Assembly (NCBI GenBank): GCA_018335655.1 | Contig: JAGXRX010000028.1 | Coordinates: 1 to 64,000, forward strand | Direction of reading: 5' to 3' | Source: Erysipelothrix sp. | Lineage (GTDB): Bacteria; Bacillota_I; Bacilli_A; Erysipelotrichales; Erysipelotrichaceae | Length of the DNA: 64,000 bases | In this document: positions 54,501 to 63,838 of the stretch, in pieces | Position numbering within the stretch: the first letter of the stretch is position 1 | Layout of the letters: each line of letters opens with the position of its first letter | The notes under the pieces: generated by a model | The model's database searches: none | Told to the model about the DNA's origin: nothing | Seen by the model: only the letters and a program-made list of their open reading frames with translations | Translations under genes and position numbers: made by a program

Positions 54501-56075
54501 CTATCTAATTCCAACTTTTATTAAACTAATATCACCACTATTCAACACTACTTTAATATTCGTTTTGTTAGGCTTGATTATACTTGTTAAGGCATTTATG
54601 ACTTTTTGATTGTCATTATCCAAATCTAGTTCAACATCTTCTTCATCCCAAGTAATGGTAAGTTTTGATGGTTTATGTACGATTAACTCAATGACTAAAC
54701 TAAGAGATTGTTCTTCAATGATATTAAACCAATATCCTAAAGTTTCTGTTGGTTTCATGCGAACACACAACCAATCATCTTCAGCCCAACTCTCCCCAGC
54801 ACCATGTTGGAAGTTAGGGCGAGTACGTGAACTATTTAAGAAAGTAATACCTCGTGAATCACTGATCCGATATCCAACATTAACATTGTCAACGACATGC
54901 GTTTTTGCCTTCTTATCCCAAGTATAGAATATTGCTGGCACATCAACTGGTGGACGACGAAACAGATAGTTCACAACATCATCAATGAGATCACAATGCT
55001 CAAGTTTTATGTTGTGAAGATACTCATTAAATATCTCATTCGCCTCAACACTACTTAAAGGTGTTTCATGTTCCATATATTCAACTAAGCGATTCCAATC
55101 TTTTGGTCTTTTGATTGAGGCCATAGAGTTGGTCGTATCCATTTTTTTATATGTCCAAAAGTTCCATGATATGGATAAATCTTCATACATAGCGAAAGCC
55201 CCTGAATACCACTCTTTATTGTTTTCGCCACCTTCACCCATGATAATAGGTACATCCCATTTTTCTCTTAAGTCAAGAAATGGTTGGATACTCTCAATGT
55301 CAGGACTATTCCAGTACTTATGAAATTGATACAACACATTATCATCAAGCTTGTGTGTGAAGATTGACCAATCCGTTGACCAATGAGCACCTTCAAGTGT
55401 AATCATGTGGTATGGATCAATCTTGCGAATCTCATTGATAAGTCTTTCATAAAAAGGATATATTCTATCTGTATATGTACCATGAAACTCAGGAACAGGT
55501 TCGTTTAACAAGTCATAACAAGCCACGATGGTTGAATCTTTATAGCGTTTTGCTAAGGCTTTCCAAATGAAAACTGTTAGATCTTGATAATCTGAATTAA
55601 AAAATAGTTCAGGAATATCATTAGGACTATCATCGATATTTGCTCCTGTTTGACCACCAGGGGCACTATGTAAGTCTAAGATGACATATAGTGATCTTTT
55701 CTCACACAAGTGAATTATCTTATCAATCATTTTCCAATGATGTTCATGCATTACATAATCTTCACTAATTAGAAATCGCCAATGTAAAGGAATTCTAATA
55801 GAATTAAACCCATCATTTGCAATCTTATTGATGTCTAACTCAGTAATGAAATGAGTATAGTATGATTCCCAAAACCTTAAAGCATCTTCATGTCCAATGA
55901 GTGATTCAATGACTTTTTCAATTTTCGAAGGACGATCACCTTGTTTTGGAAATTTCCACATATAGCCTTCAGGTAAAAGCCATCCCCCTAATCCAACACC
56001 TCTAAGAATAATGGGGTTCCCATTAATATCGATAACATCTTTGCCTTTTGTGTGTAAAAAATCAGTTTGCTTCAT
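54501..56075 (-). CDS. GH5-type glycosidase (beta-glucanase)
   Basis: A 524-residue intracellular glycoside hydrolase family 5 enzyme. RGVGLGGWLLPEGYMW near residue 25 resembles exo-beta-1,3-glucanases. The acid/base Glu is in LLNEPVPEF near 190 and the nucleophile Glu in IMGEGG near 277. A C-terminal beta-domain of about 130 residues follows. ATG 56075 is the start: it overlaps the permease stop (ATGA) and AAGGAG lies 10 bases upstream. Without a signal peptide it would cleave oligosaccharides brought in by the adjoining ABC transporter. Confidence 0.85.
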   Translation of the reverse strand: MKQTDFLHTKGKDVIDINGNPIILRGVGLGGWLLPEGYMWKFPKQGDRPSKIEKVIESLIGHEDALRFWESYYTHFITELDINKIANDGFNSIRIPLHWRFLISEDYVMHEHHWKMIDKIIHLCEKRSLYVILDLHSAPGGQTGANIDDSPNDIPELFFNSDYQDLTVFIWKALAKRYKDSTIVACYDLLNEPVPEFHGTYTDRIYPFYERLINEIRKIDPYHMITLEGAHWSTDWSIFTHKLDDNVLYQFHKYWNSPDIESIQPFLDLREKWDVPIIMGEGGENNKEWYSGAFAMYEDLSISWNFWTYKKMDTTNSMASIKRPKDWNRLVEYMEHETPLSSVEANEIFNEYLHNIKLEHCDLIDDVVNYLFRRPPVDVPAIFYTWDKKAKTHVVDNVNVGYRISDSRGITFLNSSRTRPNFQHGAGESWAEDDWLCVRMKPTETLGYWFNIIEEQSLSLVIELIVHKPSKLTITWDEEDVELDLDNDNQKVINALTSIIKPNKTNIKVVLNSGDISLIKVGIR

Positions 56076-56902
56076 TGTTTTAATGCTCCTTCTGAAATTC
56101 CTTTTAGAATCCATTTCTGTAGAATAATATAGAATACGATAACAGGTAACATAGCCATTATAAGCACTGATAAAATAGATGGCCAGTCATTATTTCCATA
56201 TTGACCAAACAAAATATTTGTTGATAACAAAATAGTATAGTTCTTACTGTTTGGTAACATTAATAATGGCAGTAAGAAATCATTCCACATCCATAAGGCA
56301 TTAGTAATGATGATTGTAATTGTGATTGGTTTAAGTTGAGGGAATATGATTGAAAAGAAAAGTCTTAAGTCACTACAACCATCAATTCTTGCTGCTTCAT
56401 CAAGTTCTACAGGAATTGATCGAGTAAATCCAGTATACAAGAAAATCGCCATCGGGACACCTAATCCAATGTAAATGATTCCTAATCCTATTAAGCTTCC
56501 TTGTATTTTGGTCACATTAGCAATCCTAACAAGTGAGATCATAATGGAATGAAAGGGGATAAGCATGGAAAAAACAAATAAGCCATAATAGAAGTTACTG
56601 AGCTTTGATTTAACTCTAGCAAGCTTATACGCTGCGATGGATGAAAACAATACTATTCCAGTACACCCAATGACTACAACTAATAGAGTATTAAAGAAAC
56701 TACGTGTGAATTTAATCTTCTCAAATGCAACAACATAGTTTGACCACTTAAAGTTCTGAGGAATTGCTAGAATATTGGTTAATATCTCACCTTGTGTCTT
56801 ACCTGAGTTAATAATCGCTAAGATTATAGGGGATAAACTAAACAAAGAATAAGTCACTAATATAAACAAAACTAGAATACTTATCCAAGCTTTCATCTTC
56901 AT
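56072..56902 (-). CDS. Sugar ABC transporter permease (MalG type)
   Basis: A 276-residue permease with six membrane helices. The EAA loop ELDEAARIDGCSDLRLFFSI near residue 165 contacts the ATPase. It belongs to the CUT1 oligosaccharide uptake family. It lies 1 base after the MalF-type gene. No ATPase gene is in the locus, so a shared MsmK-like ATPase is likely; this is inference. Confidence 0.92.
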   Translation of the reverse strand: MKMKAWISILVLFILVTYSLFSLSPIILAIINSGKTQGEILTNILAIPQNFKWSNYVVAFEKIKFTRSFFNTLLVVVIGCTGIVLFSSIAAYKLARVKSKLSNFYYGLFVFSMLIPFHSIMISLVRIANVTKIQGSLIGLGIIYIGLGVPMAIFLYTGFTRSIPVELDEAARIDGCSDLRLFFSIIFPQLKPITITIIITNALWMWNDFLLPLLMLPNSKNYTILLSTNILFGQYGNNDWPSILSVLIMAMLPVIVFYIILQKWILKGISEGALKQ

Positions 56903-56903
56903 C

Positions 56904-57770
56904 TTAGTTTACCTCCTTTCGTCTCATAATAATAAGTTGTATTAACGTCACAACAAACACGATTAAAAAGAGAACCATTGATTTTGCACTTGCATACCCA
57001 AAGCGATTATTGAAACTGTAGGCTTCTTCAAAGATATTTAGTGCAATAACCTGTGTACTTCTTCCAGGGCCACCCCCTGTTAAGGAATACACCACATCAA
57101 ACACCTTAAATGAGTTATTTAGTGTTACGAATATCCCGATTGTAATCGCAGGCATTATAGCAGGGAGTGTAATGTTTCGAAACACTTGAAATGTATTCGC
57201 GCCATCAATCATTGCTGCTTCTTTTAGATTCTTCGCAACGCCTTGAAGTGCAGCTACATAAATGATCATTAGATATCCAACTCCACCCCATAGTGAAACA
57301 ATGATAATCGCAATGAAGCTATACTTTGGATCGCCAATCCACGAAACATTTAATGCTTCACTATTTAAGATATTTGCGATATAAGGTAAAGCACGCGTGA
57401 ATATAAACATCCACATAAACCCACCAATAATCATACTTAACATATTTGGCATAAAGACTAGAGTTCTAAATAGGGTTTTTGTCTTTGTGCGTGTTTCAAT
57501 GAGTAATGCAAGGATTAATGCGATGATATTTTGTAGGATCACCATTATTCCTACGAAGCGCAGAGTAAACAAGATGGAGTTAATGAAATTCTTGTCTTTG
57601 ATTAACATTTCATAGTTTCTTAGTCCAATAAATTCATAATTTGGATTAAGACCATTGAAATTTGTAAAACTGTACCAAATACCACCAAATGCCGGAGCTA
57701 ATGTAAAGACTGCATAAAATAGTAATGCCGGCAAGATGAATAGTGTTATGCTTTTATTTTTCTCTTTCAT
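56904..57770 (-). CDS. Sugar ABC transporter permease (MalF type)
   Basis: A 288-residue CUT1 permease with six helices and the EAA loop NLKEAAMIDGANTFQVFRNI near residue 180. TGGGPGRSTQV near 240 is typical. It lies between the binding protein gene and the MalG-type gene, in the same operon. Confidence 0.92.
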   Translation of the reverse strand: MKEKNKSITLFILPALLFYAVFTLAPAFGGIWYSFTNFNGLNPNYEFIGLRNYEMLIKDKNFINSILFTLRFVGIMVILQNIIALILALLIETRTKTKTLFRTLVFMPNMLSMIIGGFMWMFIFTRALPYIANILNSEALNVSWIGDPKYSFIAIIIVSLWGGVGYLMIIYVAALQGVAKNLKEAAMIDGANTFQVFRNITLPAIMPAITIGIFVTLNNSFKVFDVVYSLTGGGPGRSTQVIALNIFEEAYSFNNRFGYASAKSMVLFLIVFVVTLIQLIIMRRKEVN

Positions 57771-57832
57771 AACGCACCTATTTCTTAAAGTATTACAGGC
57801 CTATATGTATAGGCCTGTATATTGATTATCAA

Positions 57833-59077
57833 TTATTCTAGTGAATTAGCCCAAACTTCATCGATTGTAGCAATGAATTCTGCTTTTGTTACTGTCTTAG
57901 CATAGTAGCTTTGAAGTAGTTTTGCTTGCTCTCCAGTAACTGCTCCAGGTAATGATAAGTCTCTGTAGCCTCTTCCAAGAGCGACATATGACATGGCTTC
58001 ATCAGCCCAAGGGAATACTTCATAGTCATGGAACTTAGCAACTGGATTGAATTTTAATTCTTCAAATAAAGCTGATGATGCTTCTTTATCAAGAATGAAG
58101 TTTAATAATTCTAATGCAACATCTTTATTCTTACTAGTAGGGGATAATGCTAATGACGTAGAAACAGATAAGTTAATGAGTGATCCATTAACATTTTCAC
58201 TGACTGGTAATGGTGCAGTTCCAATATTAATATTTGGATTAATGTCTAAGATTGCTTGTGCTTGCCATGTACCTTGTACCCACATTGCAGCTTTTCCTGC
58301 TGCAAAGTCAGCTGAAGCGGCAGCATTTCCAACTTCAAATGGTTTTTCAGTCCCATTATTCATAATGATGTCAATGATATCGAAAATCTTAGCAATTTCT
58401 GTATAAGATGCTGTTCCAGCATTCATTCTATCCACAAAGTCTGGTTTCTCACTTGTGACTACACCACCAATAGCTAATGCTGTCATTAATTGAGGAATCC
58501 ATGATTCTTGAAATGCTAATAGGAAAGGTGTTTCTCCATTATCTTTAAGCACTTTTACAACATTATTCATTTCAGTAATCGTTTGAGGTGCTGTTAAACT
58601 ATATTTTTCGAAGATATCTTTATTATATAAATATCCCCAAGCTAAGCTTTCTAAAGGAAGTGCAACGACTTTGCCATCATAAGTAACAATGTCTTTAACA
58701 TTCTCAAGGAGTTCACTTGCGAAAGGTTGATTGGATAAATCACTTAGGTATCCAGCTTCATAATAACTTGGAATATCTGCAATCGCATGAAGTGTGAATA
58801 AATCAGGCGCATCATTGGTAGATAGTCTTGCTTTTAAAATTTGATCAGCTTGATCAGAAATTGGCATTTCCAAATCGATCGTTACATCGATATTCTTTTC
58901 TGCCAACATCTTAACTTTGAACTGTTCAAAATAGTCTTCAAACTGTTCTTGAAATCTTGGGAAAGTCATGAAGACTTTAAGAGTAACTTTACGCGGGGCA
59001 TCATCTTGTGGCGCAGCACATGCGCTTAAACTTGCTACCAGCATAAAGCTAACGAGTAATAAAAGGATCTTTTTCAT
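57833..59077 (-). CDS. Sugar-binding lipoprotein of ABC transporter
   Basis: A 414-residue extracellular solute-binding protein of family 1. The lipobox is near residue 20 (SLSAC). The protein has the usual two-lobe pattern, with AWGYLYNKDIFEKY near residue 146 and WVQGTWQAQA near 267. Its promoter has a cre-like palindrome and two direct repeats. GGAGG lies 7 bases before ATG. The adjoining GH5 gene suggests beta-glucan oligosaccharides as substrate. Confidence 0.9.
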   Translation of the reverse strand: MKKILLLLVSFMLVASLSACAAPQDDAPRKVTLKVFMTFPRFQEQFEDYFEQFKVKMLAEKNIDVTIDLEMPISDQADQILKARLSTNDAPDLFTLHAIADIPSYYEAGYLSDLSNQPFASELLENVKDIVTYDGKVVALPLESLAWGYLYNKDIFEKYSLTAPQTITEMNNVVKVLKDNGETPFLLAFQESWIPQLMTALAIGGVVTSEKPDFVDRMNAGTASYTEIAKIFDIIDIIMNNGTEKPFEVGNAAASADFAAGKAAMWVQGTWQAQAILDINPNINIGTAPLPVSENVNGSLINLSVSTSLALSPTSKNKDVALELLNFILDKEASSALFEELKFNPVAKFHDYEVFPWADEAMSYVALGRGYRDLSLPGAVTGEQAKLLQSYYAKTVTKAEFIATIDEVWANSLE

Positions 59078-59111
59078 AGTTTACCTCCACTTTTATGTTA
59101 ACTATACTGGA

Positions 59112-59117
59112 ATTATA
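59112..59117 (-). promoter_or_regulatory. -10 element of the ABC/GH5 operon
   Basis: On the minus strand TATAAT (59117-59112) lies 35 bases before the binding protein gene. No -35 is seen; a direct repeat occupies that place. Confidence 0.6.
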
Positions 59118-59120
59118 ATG

Positions 59121-59130
59121 TAAGCGCTTA
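59121..59130. promoter_or_regulatory. cre-like palindrome
   Basis: TAAGCGCTTA is a perfect 10-bp palindrome with the CG core of CcpA/LacI-family operators. It lies directly upstream of the -10, where binding should block transcription. The flank departs from the full cre consensus. Confidence 0.5.
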
Positions 59131-59138
59131 ACCTCTAC

Positions 59139-59170
59139 ATTGGACAAAGTTTGCATGATTTATTGGACAA
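59139..59170. promoter_or_regulatory. Direct repeats ATTGGACAA, likely YesN-type regulator sites
   Basis: ATTGGACAA occurs at 59139-59147 and 59162-59170, 23 bases apart (about two helix turns) on the same strand. The nearer copy covers the -35 position of the transporter promoter. AraC-type proteins often bind such repeats, and the AraC-type regulator gene ends 10 bases away. Confidence 0.55.
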
Positions 59171-59179
59171 TGTTGATAT

Positions 59180-60220
59180 TTAGTGATTACTCTTATATTC
59201 GCCTGGTGTACATTGAAAGTGTTTCTTGAATTGTTTATAAAAATAGGAAATGTCTTCAAATCCTGTTATGAATGCAATTTCACGATAGTTGAGTTGTGAT
59301 GTACTAATCAAATCAGCCGCATGATCCATCTTTTTCTTAAGAATATATTGGGTAACACTTTGTTGGTATTTTTTACTAAACAAGCGACTGACGTGTTCTT
59401 TGCTTACATAAAATGTTTCAGCCACATCATCGAGTGAAATAGGGTACATATAGTGTTGATCAATGAATTGCTTAATATCAATAATGTCTAAAGACGTTCT
59501 ATCTTTTGGAATCGTGATATCATTTATCACTCTATCAAAGATTGGGTTAATCTGTTGAATCATTTCTTCTAGTGACTGAAAAACAAGATTTGGTGTATTA
59601 AGGGAGTAGTCAATGTTTTGTTGGTGTAGGTATTGTTGAAGTTGATCGAGCAAGTTATCTTTCAATTTCTTGATGAGTTCGGTACTGCTTAATTGTTTTT
59701 TAAATGTACTCACTTCACTCAAGACTTCATTCATCTTATTACTATTTTTTTTGATAATCGCAAGCTGTAGTCTTTTGATGATACTTAAGTAATCTAAGTG
59801 ATCATGCTCATCTGTGAAAATACGATTAGAAGTCAATACTTTCTCATTCACTAAACTCAACTCATTAATGCATCGCTCAATGGCTGCATTAACATCTTCT
59901 TCTTTAATAGGCTTTAGTAAGTATTCAATGGCTTTACTATGAATCGCTTGTCGTAAGTAATCGTAATCATCAAACCCACTCATCACAATCGTCTTGATAT
60001 GAGGATACTTACTTAGTTTCTTTAGTACTTGCAAACCATCAAGTCCTGGCATCTTCATATCGGTGATTACAATATCAGGTTTTAAGTTTTCAATTAGTTT
60101 TAATCCATCCAACCCGTTATCAGCTTCACCAACTAACTCAAGATTGAACTTCTCAAAATGAATTAGTTTTTTAACAACTTCTCTTGACCACATTTCGTCG
60201 TCAATAATAACTAATCTCAT
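59180..60220 (-). CDS. AraC-type response regulator (YesN family)
   Basis: A 346-residue response regulator. The receiver domain (1-120) has its phosphorylated Asp54 in VITDMKMPG and the usual Lys in LLKPI. A linker of about 120 residues follows, then two AraC HTH motifs (about 245-345) ending in GFEDISYFYKQFKKHFQCTPGEY. Its start overlaps the kinase stop by ATGA. It should activate the sugar transporter operon. Confidence 0.92.
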   Translation of the reverse strand: MRLVIIDDEMWSREVVKKLIHFEKFNLELVGEADNGLDGLKLIENLKPDIVITDMKMPGLDGLQVLKKLSKYPHIKTIVMSGFDDYDYLRQAIHSKAIEYLLKPIKEEDVNAAIERCINELSLVNEKVLTSNRIFTDEHDHLDYLSIIKRLQLAIIKKNSNKMNEVLSEVSTFKKQLSSTELIKKLKDNLLDQLQQYLHQQNIDYSLNTPNLVFQSLEEMIQQINPIFDRVINDITIPKDRTSLDIIDIKQFIDQHYMYPISLDDVAETFYVSKEHVSRLFSKKYQQSVTQYILKKKMDHAADLISTSQLNYREIAFITGFEDISYFYKQFKKHFQCTPGEYKSNH

Positions 60221-61926
60221 TTGTTTACCTCCTGAGTTTTATAGATTGTAAGTGATATGCATGTATATTCATTAAGTACAGTGTCAATTTCAAACTTATA
60301 GTTATTCGCATAAAGAAGTCTTAGGCGAGCATTAACATTTTTAAGTCCAATACCAAAGTTTTGACTAGGAACTAACGGGTTATGGTTTTTGATTTGCTCC
60401 AAAAGAAGATCTTTTTGCTGTAGACTCATACCTTCACCATTATCCCACACTGTAATTTCAAAATGGTCTGTGTGTTCCAATACTTTCACAACAAGTCTAC
60501 CTCCAGTAACTCGCTTTGAAAGACCATGTTCAAAGGCGTTTTCGACAAGAGGTTGAAGTGTAAATTTAGGTATTAATAAATTAGATAAATCATCATCCAT
60601 AAGAACTTCCACATTAATTCTGTCTTGAAATCTAAGTTTTTGAATGAATAAATAGTTCTCGGTATGTTTAATTTCATCGTGGATAGAGACTAAATCACTT
60701 CCACCAGAAACGCTATAGCGAAACATTTCTGCCATTGTATTCGCAATCCCATGAACTTCAGGAACATCTTGACTTAAGGCAATACCACCCATCATTTGAA
60801 GTGTGTTGTATAAGAAGTGAGGATTAATCTGTGCTTGAAGAGCTTTTAATTGAGCATTCTTTAATTCAATTTCGCTCTTATATTCTTGATCAATGAGGTT
60901 TCTAACTCTCGTCATAAGTACGTTGTAGCCTGTCTCAAGAAGACCAATCTCATTATTTTCATCAATGGTTCTGAGTTTAAACTCATCAATCTCTACACTT
61001 TTCATGGTGTTTGCTAAAGAAATGATTGGTTTGGTGAGTCGAGCAGAGAAAACATAAGAAAGATAAATTGCTAACATCACAAATGCTATAGATAATATCA
61101 AACCAATGAAGAACAATCGATTAATGACACTATCAATAATGCTTAGAGGAACAACTTTAATAATCTTTAGTAAACCACTTCTGATTGATGTTGAGAAGAC
61201 TAAGTTATCTTCAAGTGTTTGATAACTGTCATCATAAGCAATTGTTGAATAAGATTTAAGTTCGTTTTCAATATTTCCTTTTTTAATCAATACTTCATCA
61301 TCTTGGCCCAATACAAAGACACTACTATTTTCATCTATTTGCAAGATGTTGAATAATTGAGAGGAAACGGAATCCTTAAGTCTTATTGATATGTAACCAA
61401 TCGTATGACGATCTTCGAATCGATTGATCTTTCGATGAATAATCACTCTATTATTGTGACTCTCAACATACATTGTTGCATCATCTCTAGAGAGAATATC
61501 ACTCTGTGAACTGATTGGTGTTACAATCGAATTCTTAATTGAAAAATCTCTTTCACTTTCTGTGCTAGAAATTGATAAATCATCGATAAACAGAGAATTT
61601 GAAAAGTAGAATACATTCAGTAAGTCTCTCATGTAGTTGTATGATCTAAACTGAGTTTCTAATGAATCACTCGATGTTAATGCGAGGTTTTCATTAAGAT
61701 CTGGATAAATTTGAATATTATTAAACAGCAAATCAGCTCTCAGATAAATATCATCAATGAGTTGATTTGCCCATTTTATCTGGCTTTGATTTGAATCAAT
61801 GATTTCATTTCTTAATGCGTTTTGTAATGCGGTCGTAGAAAAAGCGATAACAATGAGAGTAGGAACAATCGTAAAAATACTTGTAAATATTGCGAATTTT
61901 ACCCTAATGCTTAGATTTTTTTTCAT
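60217..61926 (-). CDS. Sensor histidine kinase (YesM family)
   Basis: A 569-residue membrane kinase. Helix 1 (about 10-30), an outer Cache-like sensor (about 35-260), helix 2 (about 265-290), HAMP (about 295-345), the His_kinase motif QINPHFLYNTLQ with phosphorylated His near residue 367, and a HATPase domain with VENAFEHGL and GIGLKNV. It pairs with the overlapping YesN-type regulator and likely senses the sugar or the binding protein. There is no ribosome site before ATG. Confidence 0.92.
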   Translation of the reverse strand: MKKNLSIRVKFAIFTSIFTIVPTLIVIAFSTTALQNALRNEIIDSNQSQIKWANQLIDDIYLRADLLFNNIQIYPDLNENLALTSSDSLETQFRSYNYMRDLLNVFYFSNSLFIDDLSISSTESERDFSIKNSIVTPISSQSDILSRDDATMYVESHNNRVIIHRKINRFEDRHTIGYISIRLKDSVSSQLFNILQIDENSSVFVLGQDDEVLIKKGNIENELKSYSTIAYDDSYQTLEDNLVFSTSIRSGLLKIIKVVPLSIIDSVINRLFFIGLILSIAFVMLAIYLSYVFSARLTKPIISLANTMKSVEIDEFKLRTIDENNEIGLLETGYNVLMTRVRNLIDQEYKSEIELKNAQLKALQAQINPHFLYNTLQMMGGIALSQDVPEVHGIANTMAEMFRYSVSGGSDLVSIHDEIKHTENYLFIQKLRFQDRINVEVLMDDDLSNLLIPKFTLQPLVENAFEHGLSKRVTGGRLVVKVLEHTDHFEITVWDNGEGMSLQQKDLLLEQIKNHNPLVPSQNFGIGLKNVNARLRLLYANNYKFEIDTVLNEYTCISLTIYKTQEVNK

Positions 61927-61934
61927 TTGAAAAA

Positions 61935-61943
61935 ATTATATCA
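61935..61943 (-). promoter_or_regulatory. Extended -10 element 9 bases before the kinase start codon
   Basis: On the minus strand TGATATAAT (61943-61935) is a perfect extended -10 element. The predicted transcript start is 2 bases before the ATG, so the mRNA may be nearly leaderless. Confidence 0.5.
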
Positions 61944-62135
61944 TAATCATCTTATGTATAAATGAACGATTTTTGTTCAACTTCAAAACTTATAAACTCA
62001 TTTTGTATGCCTTATTGAAACTCTCAAATATTATATACATCATACTTACTCCTATTTATCAGATACTTAATTTAACAGAGATAATCATACTTTACTGACA
62101 AGATGAAAAGGAATATGATGGTCATAGGAGGAAGT

Positions 62136-63419
62136 ATGAGAAAAAAAACAAAACGTATTAAGCGAAGTGTTGCTTGGATGATAGCACTATCGCTCTTAGT
62201 CATAACAACTAGTGTTGGAGGTTTCTTCTTTATCATGTCTGAATTAGAAAGAAATAATAACAACAATAACAATAACAACAATAACCAAGCAGAAATAGAA
62301 AAAGAAAAAGCACGAGAAGTGAAGCGAGTAGAACTCATTAATGAAGCCAATATATTGGTATCAGGTTATTACTATCAAGAAGCGATTGATCTACTAAAAA
62401 GTAATTCAGATATTTACAATGACAAAATGAAAAATGAAGTAAAGAAGATTGAAGACTTTGTTGCTGAGTTAAAACTATATACAGGACGTACTGAACAAGT
62501 CTTCTTTCACAGTTTGATTGTATATCCTGAATTAGCATTTGGACCTAACAGTTCTCAAGCTCAAGGATATAACTATTGGATGACGACTGAATTGGAGTTT
62601 CAACGCATGCTACCGTTATTAATGGAAAGAGGGTATGTGTTAGTTAGAATTAGTGATTTATATGAAGTGGATGCACAAGGTAATGTTTCCGGGAAAGAGC
62701 TTTATCTTCCAGATGGGAAGCGACCACTTTTAATGTCTGTTGATAATGTCGGATATCCTGAAGTAAGAAAAAAAGAAGGCTTTGCTTCACGATTAATTAT
62801 TGATGCTAATAATGAAGTAACAGCAGTAATACGCAATCCACAGGGAGTTGAAATAGAATCAAGAACCGCAGAAGTCTTTCCTATAGTAGACGATTTTGTA
62901 AAAGAACACCCAGAGTTCTCATATCGTGGAGCAAAAGGAATGTTAGGGATTACAGGTAGCTGGGGTGTTATGGGATATGATCCAAAAATTGCATCCGAAG
63001 CTGCAACTGCGAAAGAAATAGCAGATCGCTTAAAAGAGTTAGGTTGGGAATTTGTTTCTCATAGCTACACTCATGCGGATGGCAAGTATTTTAGTGAAGA
63101 TTCAACACTTGAAGGAGTGAAAGAGGACACGGAACTATTCAAGAAATGGATTGTTCCAATTATAGGGGATTCTAATGTGTTTATTGCTCCATTTGGGATA
63201 ACTTTAAAAGGGGAGCTGTATCAGTATTTTATTGATGAAGGATATACATTCTATCTTAATGTTGACCGTCGCTCACAGCCAAAGATTATTGGTAAAAGTG
63301 TATTGATGCCTCGAATCAATTTAGATGGATTTGTAATGAACAAAGACAAAGCGTATATTACAGAGCATTTCTTTGATGTTGATAAAGTCTACGATTCACG
63401 TAGACCCGTATTTCAATAA
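62136..63419 (+). CDS. Membrane-anchored polysaccharide deacetylase-like protein
   Basis: A 427-residue protein. A basic N-terminus and one membrane anchor (about 11-35) are followed by a run of 11 Asn residues, a charged helical stretch, and a NodB-like domain (about 130-427). The domain has LLMSVDNVG in place of the usual TFDDG, then SHSYTHADG (metal-binding His pair) and APFG. The first-motif change (DN for DD) makes deacetylase activity uncertain. ATG 62136 is chosen for GGAGG 4 bases upstream; the in-frame 62103 ATG has none. Confidence 0.78.
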   Translation: MRKKTKRIKRSVAWMIALSLLVITTSVGGFFFIMSELERNNNNNNNNNNNQAEIEKEKAREVKRVELINEANILVSGYYYQEAIDLLKSNSDIYNDKMKNEVKKIEDFVAELKLYTGRTEQVFFHSLIVYPELAFGPNSSQAQGYNYWMTTELEFQRMLPLLMERGYVLVRISDLYEVDAQGNVSGKELYLPDGKRPLLMSVDNVGYPEVRKKEGFASRLIIDANNEVTAVIRNPQGVEIESRTAEVFPIVDDFVKEHPEFSYRGAKGMLGITGSWGVMGYDPKIASEAATAKEIADRLKELGWEFVSHSYTHADGKYFSEDSTLEGVKEDTELFKKWIVPIIGDSNVFIAPFGITLKGELYQYFIDEGYTFYLNVDRRSQPKIIGKSVLMPRINLDGFVMNKDKAYITEHFFDVDKVYDSRRPVFQ

Positions 63420-63780
63420 TTCAATAATGGACATTCATAAAATTATATTCATGAAGTGTAACTATTCTACACATTCTTGCATCTGAATTTACTAACATTA
63501 AAATAATCAAAGATGTCGAAAAAGATTACTTAAATGCACTTTATCATAAATTATAAGTTAAGATAACTTTTACTTATTATAGATATCACTTGTGATTTGA
63601 AGCAGGCATTCAGATCTATTAACTTGTGTGAATTTTTGTCAATCACTAAATACATTAAGTAATTTTTAATTGACGAGCGAACTATAGATTATTAAATCTT
63701 ATCTTTAGATTTTTTTAAACAACATAAAATGCTTTATAACGGATAAGACCAATTAGTTTAAACGATGTAAAGTTGTAATG
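63420..63780. other. Non-coding stretch before the antitoxin gene
   Basis: About 360 AT-rich bases. A 30-codon frame near 63450-63557 ending in LNALYHKL looks protein-like but has no start or ribosome site, so I do not call a gene. No RNA gene is seen. Confidence 0.4.
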
Positions 63781-63817
63781 TTGCAATCACACTGATAAAA
63801 TATTATAATATCAGTGT
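63781..63817 (+). promoter_or_regulatory. Antitoxin promoter with inverted-repeat operator
   Basis: TTGCAA (63781-63786), a 17-base spacer and TATAAT (63804-63809). ACACTGATA (63789-63797) and TATCAGTGT (63809-63817) are 9-bp inverted arms that enclose the -10 element, the layout for self-repression. Confidence 0.7.
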
Positions 63818-63838
63818 ATATGGAACAGGGAGGTTCAA

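Noticed and set aside
58047-58406. 119-residue plus-strand frame
   Set aside because: It is the reverse of the sugar-binding lipoprotein gene, with no start signal of its own.
63450-63557. Frame ending in LNALYHKL as a gene
   Set aside because: About 30 codons, preceded by a stop, with no start codon or ribosome site.
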